Source: Planctomycetota bacterium (lineage in GTDB: Bacteria > Planctomycetota > Phycisphaerae > WQYP01). From it: a stretch of 64,000 bases of DNA. Of this stretch, positions 27,124 to 37,900 are shown piece after piece. Numbering within the stretch: position 1 is the stretch's first letter; the number at the start of each line of letters is the position of its first letter. The DNA lies in the NCBI GenBank assembly GCA_021819825.1, contig JAKAEZ010000002.1:152936-216935 (forward strand), in the 5' to 3' direction. A program made the position numbers and the translations under genes. The notes under the pieces were generated by a model. The model was not told the origin of the DNA. It searched no databases and saw only the letters and a list, made by a program, of their open reading frames with translations.

Positions 27124-28167
27124 CTATTGCTTGTTGCGGTAGCGCAGCAACAGCGCCACGACCATCACCTGGAGGATCAAGCCGCCGGCCATCCATTCCA
27201 ACGCCGTAAGCTGATGCATGATGCGATAATTCCACCAGTAAGGATTTCGGGCGGTGGCGACACTGTGAATTGCCGCAAGCGCATCCCAGGCTCCCAGCAC
27301 CAGGCACAGCACGGCGAGAGCTTGAATGATCGTGGCCAGCAGTAAGGAAAGGGAAAATTCGGCGATATCGCTTTTTCTATGAGCGCTGCGCAATTGCTGA
27401 AGAATATCCTCCAGCACGGGTTTGATGGTTTCAGGGGGGTGGTACGTTAATTTAGCCGCAACCGCCGCGGCCAGTGCTTCGGTATCCGCAGGCAGGTTTC
27501 CGCCAACGGATGGATCGGGGCGGGCGGCAGCATCTTCCGCAACGGCTGCAACATCCGCCGGCAGCAAAGGCACCGGGGCGGGATCACGATTGGCACTATT
27601 GCCTTCGCGGACAATAATACGCGCCGCGTCCGCCAATGATCGGACAATAAAGTTCGGCGTAATTGCCGGCACATTGTCATTGCCTTCCATTTGCTTTTCC
27701 GGATCAGAAAGGAGAATCGTCCGGCACCCCGCCGAGGCTCCAGCCGCGACATCACGGGGCTGATCTCCGATCATCCAGCACTGGGCAAGATCCAGATTAA
27801 AATCCTCCCGCGCGGCTTTGAGCATTCCGGGCTTGGGCTTGCGCCATTCATGATCCAATTTATATTCAGGGACTGTGGCATCGGGATGGTAGGGGCAGTA
27901 ATAACTGGCATCCACATGGGCACCGGCCTGTTCTTTAAGTTGACGAATCATTTCCTGATTGACGGATTCCACAGCCGCTTCATCAAACATTCCCCGCGCC
28001 ACGCCACTTTGATTGCTTACCACAATAATGCGAAATCCCAACCGTCGCAGCGACGCAATGGCCGCGGCGGCACCCGGAAGTAATTTAACACCGGTGGGAT
28101 CACCGAGGTATCCGTCGTTGGCGATGATGGTATTGTCCCGATCCAAAAAAACGGCACGTTCAGACAT
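27124..28167 (-). CDS. gmhB: GmhB-type HAD phosphatase fused to a C-terminal membrane anchor
   Basis: 347 residues; ordinary GmhB has about 180-190. Residues 1-190 are the HAD phosphatase: FLDRDNTII (Asp9, Asp11), VVSNQSGVARG, RKPKPGM and MIGDQPRDVAAG. The enzyme removes the C7 phosphate of heptose 1,7-bisphosphate. The first half of the zinc loop is present (YYCPYHPD) but the usual C-x-C before RKP is replaced by KLDHEW. An Ala/Pro linker (about 200-260) leads to two membrane helices (near 272-298 and 320-343). Followed 23 bases later by the amidotransferase gene. Confidence 0.85.
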   Translation of the reverse strand: MSERAVFLDRDNTIIANDGYLGDPTGVKLLPGAAAAIASLRRLGFRIIVVSNQSGVARGMFDEAAVESVNQEMIRQLKEQAGAHVDASYYCPYHPDATVPEYKLDHEWRKPKPGMLKAAREDFNLDLAQCWMIGDQPRDVAAGASAGCRTILLSDPEKQMEGNDNVPAITPNFIVRSLADAARIIVREGNSANRDPAPVPLLPADVAAVAEDAAARPDPSVGGNLPADTEALAAAVAAKLTYHPPETIKPVLEDILQQLRSAHRKSDIAEFSLSLLLATIIQALAVLCLVLGAWDALAAIHSVATARNPYWWNYRIMHQLTALEWMAGGLILQVMVVALLLRYRNKQ

Positions 28168-28244
28168 ATATCACCTTCCCTGGAACATCCTGCCCCGGGC
28201 ATCAGGGCTTATTTATGCCACAACTCTGACTGCTTTACCAGAGG

Positions 28245-29738
28245 CTAATCAACGCCGGATCGGGATTTTTCCACCACGCGCGTCGTGGAGCGCCCCTGTA
28301 AAAACGGAGCCAGCACCACTTTGCCCCCCGCCGCTTCAACACATTCCCGCCCCACCACGGGCTTATCCTGATAATCGGCACCTTTCACCAATATCGCAGG
28401 AGTTATCGCGGATATCAATTCCAGCGGTGTATCCTCATGGAACGCCGTCACATAGCTGACCGCCTCCAGACCCGCCAAGACCGCCATGCGATCATCCAGG
28501 GAGTTAATAGGGCGGCTGGGGCCTTTAAGCCGCCGGACGGATTCATCCGAATTAACCGCCACCACCAGTAAATCGCCCTGGCCGCGGGCGAAGTTCAAAT
28601 ATTGGACATGCCCGGCGTGGATAATATCAAATACGCCATTGGTAAACACAATCCGCTGCGAGCTGTGGCGGGAATGCAGGCGCTCCAGCAGCCGGGGCAG
28701 TGATAGTATTTTTCGCCGGCCGGCGGAATCCATTTGCAGCAGTTCATCCACAATTTCCGTGCGGGCTAACGGCACGCAGCCGAATTTCTCGACCTCCAGC
28801 CCGCCGGCAATATTTCCCAAATCGATTGCGACGCTCCATGAGGCCCCGTTGGCTCGGGCCATGGCCAGCATGGCCAGCACCATATCTCCAGCACCGGTGA
28901 CATCGTAGACATTGCGCGGGCGCGTGGGGTGCAGCAAGCCGGGTTGACCGCGCTGTAGCCGGTACATGCCGTGCCGATCCAGAGTTAAAACGCATACGTC
29001 CAGATGTAATTGCTCTAGAAGCTGGGCCGCCAGCCGGGGCGTTTCTTCCTGAACATTTTCCAAGCGCCATCCGGCGGCCAGTTCGGCTTCCGTGCGATTG
29101 GGTGTAATGGCGGAAGCGCCCTGATAGCGGCGATAATCTTTAATGGCGGCCGGATCCACCAGCACTTCGCGTCCGGCGGCGCGGGCCATGGAAATGATTT
29201 TTTGGCATAGCGCATCGGACAGCAGGCCTTTGTTGTAGTCTTCAATACACACCAGGTGGCACGCGGGAATTTCCGCTTCCAGGGCCGCCAGCAGCCGCTG
29301 TTCCACGGATGCGTCAACCGGCTCGAGCGCTTCATGATCCAGGCGCAGCATCTGCTGCTGGTGCCGATGTTGTGCCAGGCCAATAAAGCGCGTTTTGGTG
29401 GATGTCGGGCGATCAGCTGCGGCAATCACCGTATCGGCATTGACGTGCACCTGGGCCAGAAGATCCTTCAAGGCGGCACCGGATGAGTCATTTCCGATGA
29501 CGCCGGCCAGCACCGGCACGGCACCTAGCGCCGCGAGAAACACGGCCACATTGGCCGCGCCACCCACGCGCATTTGCCGGTACCGTTCCCGCACCACGGG
29601 GACCGGCGCTTCAGGACTTAAACGCTCGGCATCGCCGTAGACATATTGATCGAGAATAAGGTCCCCGACCACCAAAATTCGCGGTTTACCGAAGGCCTCA
29701 ACGCAGGCAAGTAATTCACTGGAAGGATGAATCATCAT
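28245..29738 (-). CDS. hldE: Bifunctional heptose 7-phosphate kinase / heptose 1-phosphate adenylyltransferase
   Basis: 497 residues. N-terminal ribokinase-like domain (RILVVGDLILDQYVYG, MRVGGAANVA, DVTGAGDMVLAML) and C-terminal nucleotidyltransferase domain (FTNGVFDIIHAGHVQYL with the HxGH motif, VAVNSDESVRRLKG). It makes ADP-heptose for the LPS core together with GmhB downstream. Two adjacent ATGs (29738, 29735) are possible starts. Six bases separate it from lpxK. Confidence 0.95.
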   Translation of the reverse strand: MMIHPSSELLACVEAFGKPRILVVGDLILDQYVYGDAERLSPEAPVPVVRERYRQMRVGGAANVAVFLAALGAVPVLAGVIGNDSSGAALKDLLAQVHVNADTVIAAADRPTSTKTRFIGLAQHRHQQQMLRLDHEALEPVDASVEQRLLAALEAEIPACHLVCIEDYNKGLLSDALCQKIISMARAAGREVLVDPAAIKDYRRYQGASAITPNRTEAELAAGWRLENVQEETPRLAAQLLEQLHLDVCVLTLDRHGMYRLQRGQPGLLHPTRPRNVYDVTGAGDMVLAMLAMARANGASWSVAIDLGNIAGGLEVEKFGCVPLARTEIVDELLQMDSAGRRKILSLPRLLERLHSRHSSQRIVFTNGVFDIIHAGHVQYLNFARGQGDLLVVAVNSDESVRRLKGPSRPINSLDDRMAVLAGLEAVSYVTAFHEDTPLELISAITPAILVKGADYQDKPVVGRECVEAAGGKVVLAPFLQGRSTTRVVEKSRSGVD

Positions 29739-29744
29739 ATCACT

Positions 29745-30788
29745 TTACTTTTTGTCAGCTAAATCGGCCAGCGACTGCCGCCACAATTCTCCAGCCACCC
29801 CGGTGATTCGGGCGGCAATACACACATGCCAGAGGGGTACCGGGGGCGTAAAATCTCGTAGTTTGACCCAGTCTTTGGAGGTTGTAATCCACGCGGCGGG
29901 CCGGCGGTCGGCGGTGAGCTTTAACATTTCCGGAAAATCCCGCTCTGTCACATAACGGTGGTGATCATCAAACCAGCACCCTGCGGAAACCTGAAGCCCC
30001 AGATCGGAGAGTGTCCGGACAAAACCATCGGGATTGGCAATACCGGCGAACGCCAGAACCGTCTGATTCCGCACGTCAACGGGATTTCCATCTTGATCAA
30101 ATACGCCCAGAACTTCCGTTACCTGCTTAAAAATACGCCGCGGGTTCACCCACTGCGTTAATAATCCGGCGGCCAAATCCGTGAGTTCGCCGGAAACCTG
30201 CTCGCAGCGCGTGAGAATAATTTGGTGGGCCCGCGAAAGCGAGGCCGGGCCTTCCCGCCACGTGCCGCGCGGAAACATTCCCGGCACCCCCAGCGGATTT
30301 GTGGCATCAATGAGGACAATGTCCAGATCACGCCCCAGGCGTCGATGCTGGAATCCATCATCCAATATCAGTACATTAGCCTGATGCCGGGCGAGGGCTT
30401 CCCGGCCGCCGGCAATTCGGTCCGGATTCACTATCACCGGTACGCCGGGACATTCCAGTTCCATGACCATGACTTCATCCGAGCGTTGGCCCCTGGGGGC
30501 ACCGTAGCCCCGGGTCAATATCGCCGGCTTTAATCCGGCTTCGGTGAGGCACTTGGCAATCATGATGACGGTGGGAGTTTTTCCGGTGCCGCCGGTGGTG
30601 ATATTACCTACGGAAATGACCGGCACAGGCAAACGCGTAACGGATTTCCATCCGCGGTCATAGGCGACATTGCGCCAATGCACAATGTCTCCGAAGATCA
30701 ATGAAACAGCCGCCAGCACCCAGCGCAGCAACGCGGCAAGGACACCCACCGCCTCACCGGTAATTACGCGGTTGTACCATTGCTGCAT
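29745..30788 (-). CDS. lpxK: Tetraacyldisaccharide 4'-kinase (lipid A)
   Basis: 347 residues. Walker A GNITTGGTGKTP (Lys70), RGYGAPRG and LDDGFQHRRLGRDLDIVLID are signature LpxK segments. An N-terminal amphipathic/hydrophobic helix (about 12-33) ties it to the inner membrane. It phosphorylates lipid A precursor, so the organism makes lipid A. AGGA lies 7 bases upstream of the ATG; 20 bases after leuS. Confidence 0.95.
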   Translation of the reverse strand: MQQWYNRVITGEAVGVLAALLRWVLAAVSLIFGDIVHWRNVAYDRGWKSVTRLPVPVISVGNITTGGTGKTPTVIMIAKCLTEAGLKPAILTRGYGAPRGQRSDEVMVMELECPGVPVIVNPDRIAGGREALARHQANVLILDDGFQHRRLGRDLDIVLIDATNPLGVPGMFPRGTWREGPASLSRAHQIILTRCEQVSGELTDLAAGLLTQWVNPRRIFKQVTEVLGVFDQDGNPVDVRNQTVLAFAGIANPDGFVRTLSDLGLQVSAGCWFDDHHRYVTERDFPEMLKLTADRRPAAWITTSKDWVKLRDFTPPVPLWHVCIAARITGVAGELWRQSLADLADKK

Positions 30789-30808
30789 ATACGCATCCTG
30801 ACGATTTC

Positions 30809-33799
30809 TTAGACCACAAGATTAATCATGCGGCCTTTAATATAGATTTTCTTCTTTATTGGGCGCTGCGCCAAACGATTGACAACCTGCGGATCAGCCA
30901 ATGCCGCGCTGAATACCTCCGGCTCGTCGCTGGTTGCGGCGATACGAATCCGCCCGACCAGCTTGCCGTTAATCTGTACGGGCACATCCAGTTCTTCATC
31001 CACACACAGGCGTTCATCAAATGTGGGCCACGGTAATAGCGCAATGGATACCGCCGCATCGGGGCCGGCCAATTCGTGATACAGTTCATCGGCGATATGC
31101 GGCGCGAACGGCTCAAGGACCCGCAGGAGATTCAATGCCGCGTCCAGGGGTACAAATGTCAGCTTGGTCAAAGCATTGTTAAATTCCATCATCGCGCTGA
31201 TGGCGGTATTAAACGCCAGACGGTCGATATCGGCTGTGACTTTGCGAATCAGCCGGTGCATCGGTCGCAGAATTGCCGCCGCATCCCGCAGGGCAACCTC
31301 CACGTCCGGCGCGGACAATTCACGCCCGTGGCAGGTCCACTTCCCATCGGCATGTTGCCGCACCACGCGAAATACGTTGTCATCGCCGCCGAGAAGATTT
31401 CTCCAGACGCGCTGCAAAAAGCGGTACACACCTTCAACGCCGGCGGTGCTCCAGGGCTTTACCTGTTCCAGCGGCCCCATGAACATTTCAAAGAGCCGCA
31501 GAGAGTCGGCCCCATATTCCGCGATGACATCATCGGGATTTACCACATTGCCGCGTGATTTACTCATTTTGAAGGATCGGGCATCCACCTGAATGCTGTT
31601 ATCCGTTTTCAGGACAAAGCCGTCACCGCGTTTTTCCACCGTGGCGGGGTCACAGGGTTTTCCCACGACCAAGGCTCCGGTTGATTTGTGGCGGCTGATA
31701 ATCCGCGATTTGCCATCTTCCCCTACCTGCGTGGAGAACTCCGCATCAATATCCGCCAGCGAGACGCATTGGCCGCTTTCCAATGCGAAGACCGTATACT
31801 CAGCTTCGCCGAGAATCAGGCCTTGATTCACCAGCTTACGAAATGGTTCTTCCGAGCTTACCAGACCGCGATCAAAGAGCACCTTGTGCCAAAACCGCGC
31901 GTACAGCAGATGCAGAACGGCGTGTTCCACGCCGCCAACATATAAATCCACCCCGCCGGCCATCCAGTATTTTTCTTTTTCCGGATCGCAGAAGCGCGCG
32001 GTATTCTCCGGGTCAATGTAACGCAGATAATACCAGCATGAGCCGGCCCATTGCGGCATGGTGTTAAGCTCCCGCCGCGCGGGGATCGCGCCGGGCGTTC
32101 CGGGCGGTACTACGCGAGCCTGCAGATTTTCCGGTGGACCATCCAATAGCACATGCACCTGATGCCAGTCGGCAGCTTTAAATAAAGGTGGCTCCATGGT
32201 GCCGGTGGGCTTAAAATCCTTCACGTCCGGCAGCGTCAGGGGCAACTGGGATTCCGCCAATGGAACAGTCGTACCATCCGGCAGATGTATAAGCGGAAAT
32301 GGTTCGCCCCAGTAACGTTGCCGGGAAAAAAGCCAGTCCCGAATTTTATAATTGATTTGCCGGGTTCCCAATGACTTATGTTCCAGAAGCTCACAGATTC
32401 TGGTTTTTGCCTGGGCGCTGGATAAGCTATTAAGCTGCGCGGAATTTACGGCAAAGCCTGGGGATTCCAGCGGCAGTTTTCCGGCCTCGGGCTGATCCGC
32501 CGCCGCGCTGACCACGCGGCGAATTGGGAGTTCCATGGCATGGGCAAAATCAAAGTCGCGCTGATCATGCGCCGGAACGGCCATGATGGCACCGGTGCCA
32601 TAACCCATTAACACATAATCAGAAATGAATATGGGTATACGTTCATTATCCACCGGGTTGACGGCATAGGCCCCGGTAAATGTTCCGGTTTTGGCGTTGT
32701 CTTCCTGGCGCTGCCGCTCGGAGCGCGCGGCGGCCGTTTTCTGATACGCCGCAACCGCCTCCCGTGGTGACTCGGCGATGGATCGCCAGCGGTCCGGAAT
32801 TCCGGCCGGCCATGCGGCGGGTATGATGTTTTGTTCCGCGCTTAAGTCCACCAACGGATGCTCCGGTGCCAGAACCAGATAGGTGGCCCCGAAGAGCGTA
32901 TCAGGACGTGTCGTAAAGACGGTGACTTCCGGCGGGCAATTCGCGACGGCAAACCGCACCAGCGCCCCTTCCGAACGGCCAATCCAGTTCCGCTGCATCA
33001 TTTTCAATGATTCGGACCAGTCCAAGGCGTCCAAACCGTCCAGCAATCGCTGGGCGTACGCGGTAATGCGCAGCATCCATTGCCGCATGGGGCGGCGCTC
33101 TACCGGGAAGCCCCCTACTTCGCTTTTGCCGTCGATTACCTCTTCATTGGCCAGAACCGTGCCCAGTGCTTGGCACCAATTGACGGGCGCTTCAATTTCA
33201 TAGGCCAGGCGGTACTCATCGAGCACCCGCCGTTGCTGGTGCGACTCTAACTGTGACCAGCTTTTATTTCCGGCGGAGGGCGGTAGCGCCCGTTGGCCGG
33301 ATTCAAATTCCGCTGCAAGTTGGGCAATCGGTCTCCCTTTTTGCAGCTTGGGGTCATACCAGGTGTCATACAATTGCAGGAATATCCATTGGGTCCAGCG
33401 GTAATAGCCGGGGTCTGTGGTATTGACCTCGCGCTGCCAGTCATAAGAAAAGCCGATGGCCTGAAGCTGGGCGCGAAAACGATCTATATTTTTTCGGGTT
33501 ATCACAGCCGGATGCGTATCGGTTTTAATGGCGTACTGCTCGGCCGGCAGACCAAATGCGTCCCAGCCCATGGGGTGCATGACATTAAATCCGGCAGCGC
33601 GCTTGAAACGCGCGACAATGTCGGTAGCCGTATATCCTTCGGGATGTCCGACATGCAATCCTTCCCCGGACGGATAGGGAAACATATCTAATACATAATA
33701 CTTGGGCGTAGCCGGGCGCATTTCGGCAGAGAATATTCGATTTTCCTGCCAAACCCGCTGCCATTTCTTTTCAATACTACTGGGATTATAACCCGCCAT
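30809..33799 (-). CDS. leuS: Leucyl-tRNA synthetase
   Basis: 996 residues, longer than the about 860 of E. coli LeuS; the extra length lies within insertions in the catalytic body. HIGH motif as HVGH (49-52, in YPSGEGLHVGHPEGY) and KMSKS at 744-748 (SFKMSKSRGNVVNPDD). The editing domain is recognisable (VFTTRPDTLFGATYLVLAPEH, GTGAIMAVPAHDQRDFDFA). The start at 33799 gives the conserved MAGYNPSSIEKKWQ with GGAG upstream; the open frame to 33859 is not supported. Head gene of the minus-strand operon. Confidence 0.96.
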   Translation of the reverse strand: MAGYNPSSIEKKWQRVWQENRIFSAEMRPATPKYYVLDMFPYPSGEGLHVGHPEGYTATDIVARFKRAAGFNVMHPMGWDAFGLPAEQYAIKTDTHPAVITRKNIDRFRAQLQAIGFSYDWQREVNTTDPGYYRWTQWIFLQLYDTWYDPKLQKGRPIAQLAAEFESGQRALPPSAGNKSWSQLESHQQRRVLDEYRLAYEIEAPVNWCQALGTVLANEEVIDGKSEVGGFPVERRPMRQWMLRITAYAQRLLDGLDALDWSESLKMMQRNWIGRSEGALVRFAVANCPPEVTVFTTRPDTLFGATYLVLAPEHPLVDLSAEQNIIPAAWPAGIPDRWRSIAESPREAVAAYQKTAAARSERQRQEDNAKTGTFTGAYAVNPVDNERIPIFISDYVLMGYGTGAIMAVPAHDQRDFDFAHAMELPIRRVVSAAADQPEAGKLPLESPGFAVNSAQLNSLSSAQAKTRICELLEHKSLGTRQINYKIRDWLFSRQRYWGEPFPLIHLPDGTTVPLAESQLPLTLPDVKDFKPTGTMEPPLFKAADWHQVHVLLDGPPENLQARVVPPGTPGAIPARRELNTMPQWAGSCWYYLRYIDPENTARFCDPEKEKYWMAGGVDLYVGGVEHAVLHLLYARFWHKVLFDRGLVSSEEPFRKLVNQGLILGEAEYTVFALESGQCVSLADIDAEFSTQVGEDGKSRIISRHKSTGALVVGKPCDPATVEKRGDGFVLKTDNSIQVDARSFKMSKSRGNVVNPDDVIAEYGADSLRLFEMFMGPLEQVKPWSTAGVEGVYRFLQRVWRNLLGGDDNVFRVVRQHADGKWTCHGRELSAPDVEVALRDAAAILRPMHRLIRKVTADIDRLAFNTAISAMMEFNNALTKLTFVPLDAALNLLRVLEPFAPHIADELYHELAGPDAAVSIALLPWPTFDERLCVDEELDVPVQINGKLVGRIRIAATSDEPEVFSAALADPQVVNRLAQRPIKKKIYIKGRMINLVV

Positions 33800-33994
33800 G
33801 AGTCCTGTTCTCCAATCTTGATGTGGACAAAGGATACGAAAGGCGGCGTCGGGCCACAAGTAGCGGCCGGCCTTGAGAGAAAAAAGAATTGCCGGGGCGT
33901 CACGCCGGGAAGACTATGGTATGATTCACCGGTTGGGAATCTTGGGCGGTTCCCGCGTGGCGTTAGCCTGGATGCGGCTTGTTAAAAAGGGTTC

Positions 33995-34900
33995 ATGGAC
34001 ATGGAACAAACGCAGCGGATCGGCATCATAGGCGGATCGGGGCTGGGCCAGCATCTGCTTATGCCCGGCGATGGTGAGGCGGTAGAAATTCAAACTCCCT
34101 TCGGGCCGCCGGCGGCACCGCCGATTCTGGCCAATTGGAAAGGCATTCCCGTGGCGATTCTGGCCCGACACGGCGTGGGCCATGTGTTAAACCCCACGCA
34201 AATTCCCTATCGCGCCAATATCTATGCCCTGAAAATGTTGGGGTGCCGATGGATTCTGGCCTCCGGAGCTGTGGGCAGCTTGAATGAAAACATGCATCCG
34301 CGGCAACTGGCCCTGGTGGATCAGGCTATTGATCGCACTGTGCATCGTGTGGGAAGCTTTTTTGATCACGCCGCGGTGCACGTGGATTTCGCGGAGCCGG
34401 TGTGCGGGAAATTGCGAAATATTGTCTATGAAAGCCGCTCTGACCTTACCGCCGATGCGGTGGTTCATCCGCGTGGAACGTATGTGTGCATGGAAGGCCC
34501 GGCGTTCTCGACCCGTGCGGAATCCCGGCTGCACCGGAGTTGGGGCGGAGATTTAATCGGCATGACGCTTTTGCCGGAAGCCAAACTGGCGCGTGAGGCG
34601 GAAATCAGTTACGCCTCCATTGCCCTGATCACGGATTACGATGCGTGGAAACCCCATACGCCGGGACAGGCCCCGATGGAACTGATGCGGGAAATCCTCA
34701 GCCATCTGCAAGTGGCCTCGGAAAACGCGCTGCATTTAATCCGGGCGGCCCTGGGACGTATCTGGGAATCCCGGGCGGAGGAATTCCCCTCGCATCGGGC
34801 ACTGGAGTTGGCGATTTTTTCGGATAAAGCGAAAATAAGTGCCGAAGCGCGACAGCGGCTTGATGCGATTTGGGGAAAGTATTTCCCACGTCCCGGCTAA
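33995..34900 (+). CDS. mtnP: S-methyl-5'-thioadenosine phosphorylase / purine nucleoside phosphorylase family
   Basis: 301 residues. IGIIGGSGLGQHLL, ARHGVGHVLNPTQIPYRANI, CMEGPAFSTRAESR and DLIGMTLLPEAKLAREAE are typical for the MTAP branch of the PNP family. It cleaves methylthioadenosine (or a nucleoside) to the base and sugar phosphate for purine/methionine salvage. Start with AAAAAGG 4 bases upstream; a second ATG at 34001 is possible. Divergent from leuS. Confidence 0.9.
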   Translation: MDMEQTQRIGIIGGSGLGQHLLMPGDGEAVEIQTPFGPPAAPPILANWKGIPVAILARHGVGHVLNPTQIPYRANIYALKMLGCRWILASGAVGSLNENMHPRQLALVDQAIDRTVHRVGSFFDHAAVHVDFAEPVCGKLRNIVYESRSDLTADAVVHPRGTYVCMEGPAFSTRAESRLHRSWGGDLIGMTLLPEAKLAREAEISYASIALITDYDAWKPHTPGQAPMELMREILSHLQVASENALHLIRAALGRIWESRAEEFPSHRALELAIFSDKAKISAEARQRLDAIWGKYFPRPG

Positions 34901-34952
34901 GCGCGAACGATGAAACGTTTGACCGATCTAATCTGGTTGGAGCCTCACAGAA

Positions 34953-37900
34953 ATGAAATCCGGGCCGGCAGGCAAAACATCGCAGATCATGTTGTGGTTG
35001 GCAGGATTGGCTGTGGCGGCCTGCTGCTGTATGCTCCGGCCATCCGGAGGGCTGGCTCAAATGGTTATCATTGGCCCGGCCAAACCCGCTTTGCGCGTTC
35101 GCGTGGTTCCACCCCAACCTAATGATGGCGCGCCCGGTAGTTTTTCGCATATTCAAGTCAACGATTCCTTTGGTGCCAAGGACTTGCTGCGCACGGCCCT
35201 GCGGCTGATCACCAGCGGCCACCTGACGCAAGCCGTGCGAAGTTATCAGCATATTGCCCGTAAATATGGCACCAGTGTCATTAAGAAGCCGGATGGCACG
35301 TATGAATCGGTACGAAAGTATGTCTGGACCGCTCTGTTGGCGATGCCGGCTGTACAGCATGGTTTGTATAATCAGCTCTATGGATTAAAAGCCCGGCAGG
35401 TCATTGAAAAAGCGCGGCAAAGCGGGTCGCTATTTTCCCTGACCACGGCCTGTGAACGCTATTTTGCCACCGATGCCGCCGGCAAGGGCCTGCAATTTGT
35501 GGCGGCGCGGCAGTTTGAACGGGGGCGCTTTGCCCTGGCGGCGCGACTATGGTTACAGTTGCTGAACCATCCGGGCCTGACGTCTGATCATCCTATGCTC
35601 TTGCATAATGCCGCGGTGGCGGCGGCCTTGGCGGGCGACAGGCATCTGGCGAAAACATTGCTGGCGGAATTGGCGAAAAATGCGCCCCATGCGACGGGCT
35701 TGATCGCCGGGAAGCAGATCAATCTTCTGGCCGATGCGCAAATCGCCCTACACCGTTGGGCGCTGTATCAGCGTGTTACAACAGCCGGAACCTGGCCGAC
35801 ATTTGAGGGAAATTTCCAGCGCAATGGCGTGGCGGCGCGGGGAACGCTGCCCGCCGCCATCATGTGGACCAAGCGATTGAACGCCTTTGGGCAAAACCCC
35901 GCGACCAGTGCGGCTACCATGCAATATCAAAACGAGTTGCGGCAATTTTTGCCCGCATTCGGCCTGACCATGGATCCGGCCACGGGAAAAACTTCGGGGG
36001 ATGTGTTGTTTTCATTCCCCACGTGCCGCAAGGGTACACTGTATCTGAACCTGCAGGATCGCATTAAAGCGGTGGATATCAATTCCGGCTATACGCTGTG
36101 GCAGTATCCCCATGGACGACTGCCGACGAATAGCTCCACGGCGAATATTGCGACGCTGGCCAATGAACTGGATCATTACTCCTGCACGTTGGCTCATGGA
36201 AAATTGTATACCGTTCTGACACGGCCCGGCACGCCGGCACAGTTTCCGACGCAATTCGGATTTAGCTCCGCCAAACTTGACGTTGTGTGCCTCAACGCGG
36301 ACGGCGGGAATTTACAATGGAAAATATCGGCATCCCGCCTGGTATCCGGCGAAACAGGCCGAAATATCTGGCCGGCGTGTATTCCGATGGCCAATCGGCG
36401 CGCGGTATTTCTGGTCGTAGCCGCCACGCAGCCGGGTACGGGAATGAACGAACTAAGCCTGGTGCGATTAAACGCCGCCACCGGAGCTGTGCAATGGAGC
36501 CATTATTTGTGCACCATTACCGGGCCGGCCTACGGAGTATCACCGTTTAACACTATCAATATTATTCCCACCATGGCCGACAATACCATTTACATCTCCA
36601 CCGGATTGGGCGCGGATATGGCGGTGAACGCCGATTCCGGGCAAGTGCAATGGCTGCATCTGAACAAAGTGGCCTATACGCCGTTTAACAACATGCAGTA
36701 TGGCATTGTCCGGCGGCCCCTGCCGTGGCGTCTTAATGCGCCGGTTGTTGCGGGATCGCGGCTGATTTCCATGGACAACAACTTCGGAAGCGCATCGACC
36801 CTGCATATATATAATCGTTGGACCGGTGCAAAGCTTCTGTCGCTGCCCTGCCAACGGCTGGACCACGCCAACATGCTTCTGGGAGTCATCCATGGTGAAA
36901 TGCTTTTGGCGGGCAGCAAGATTTGCGCGGTCAATATTCGCACCGGAAAGCGGATATGGTCCAGCCGTCCGATACATTCGTTCGGAGCCATTTCCGGCCG
37001 GCCATTTTTAACCAAAAAAGATATCTACATACCATTGAACACAGGGCTGCTGCTGGTGAACACCCGCGGCGGGGCCATTGACAACATGGCCAAATGGCCC
37101 GCCGGAAACGCTGATTCCGCCGGCAATCTACTGGTTACCGCGCATGAGGTGGTGGTAGTTAATGATCATATCGCCGCGGGTTACGCCCGATGGAAAGACG
37201 CCCTGGCGTATCTGACCGGACGAATTAAAGCGCATCCCACGAAGCCCGAAGCCTACCTGACGCTCGCCGAAGTCGCCTTCCGGTCCAGCCATGATACGTT
37301 GGCCCAGCAGATGCTTAGCAGAGCTGTGGATTTAGCCCTGCCGCGGATCGCCGCCGCACCGGCGGCGGCGGACCGCATATTTCACGTGTGCATGACTTTT
37401 GCCGCCGATGTGACAAATAAAGCCGGTGCCAATGCGGCGGAACTTTTTTATCTCCAAAAGGCCAGTGCTATTGCCCGGCTGCCGGAGCAGCAGGTGAAAT
37501 GGCGCATGGCGATGGCTCGTTGTTATCTGGCGGCAAAACATCCCGCAAAAGCCATGACGCTGCTGGAGCAGATTCTCGCACGCGGATCGCTACGGGCGGC
37601 GGGGGTGGATTATCGCGGTGTTACGCTGGCGGCGTCCACCGCGGCGCGATCGATGATTCAACGGGATGTCATTGGTACGTTCGGAACAAAAGTATATGCC
37701 CCGTGGGAAACCCATGCGAAGAAGCTTCTAACGCAGGCGCAACGTGTAAAATCATGGCAACCTTTGCGGCAGATTGTGGTGCAATATCCCAATAGCGCGG
37801 CAGCGTTGCAAGCCGCCCGCTTGCTTTCCCGGCATTTTGCGGCGCGCGGGCAATGGGCGAAAGCTTATGACATGCTGTTGTGGACGCGGTTTGGCGCAGA

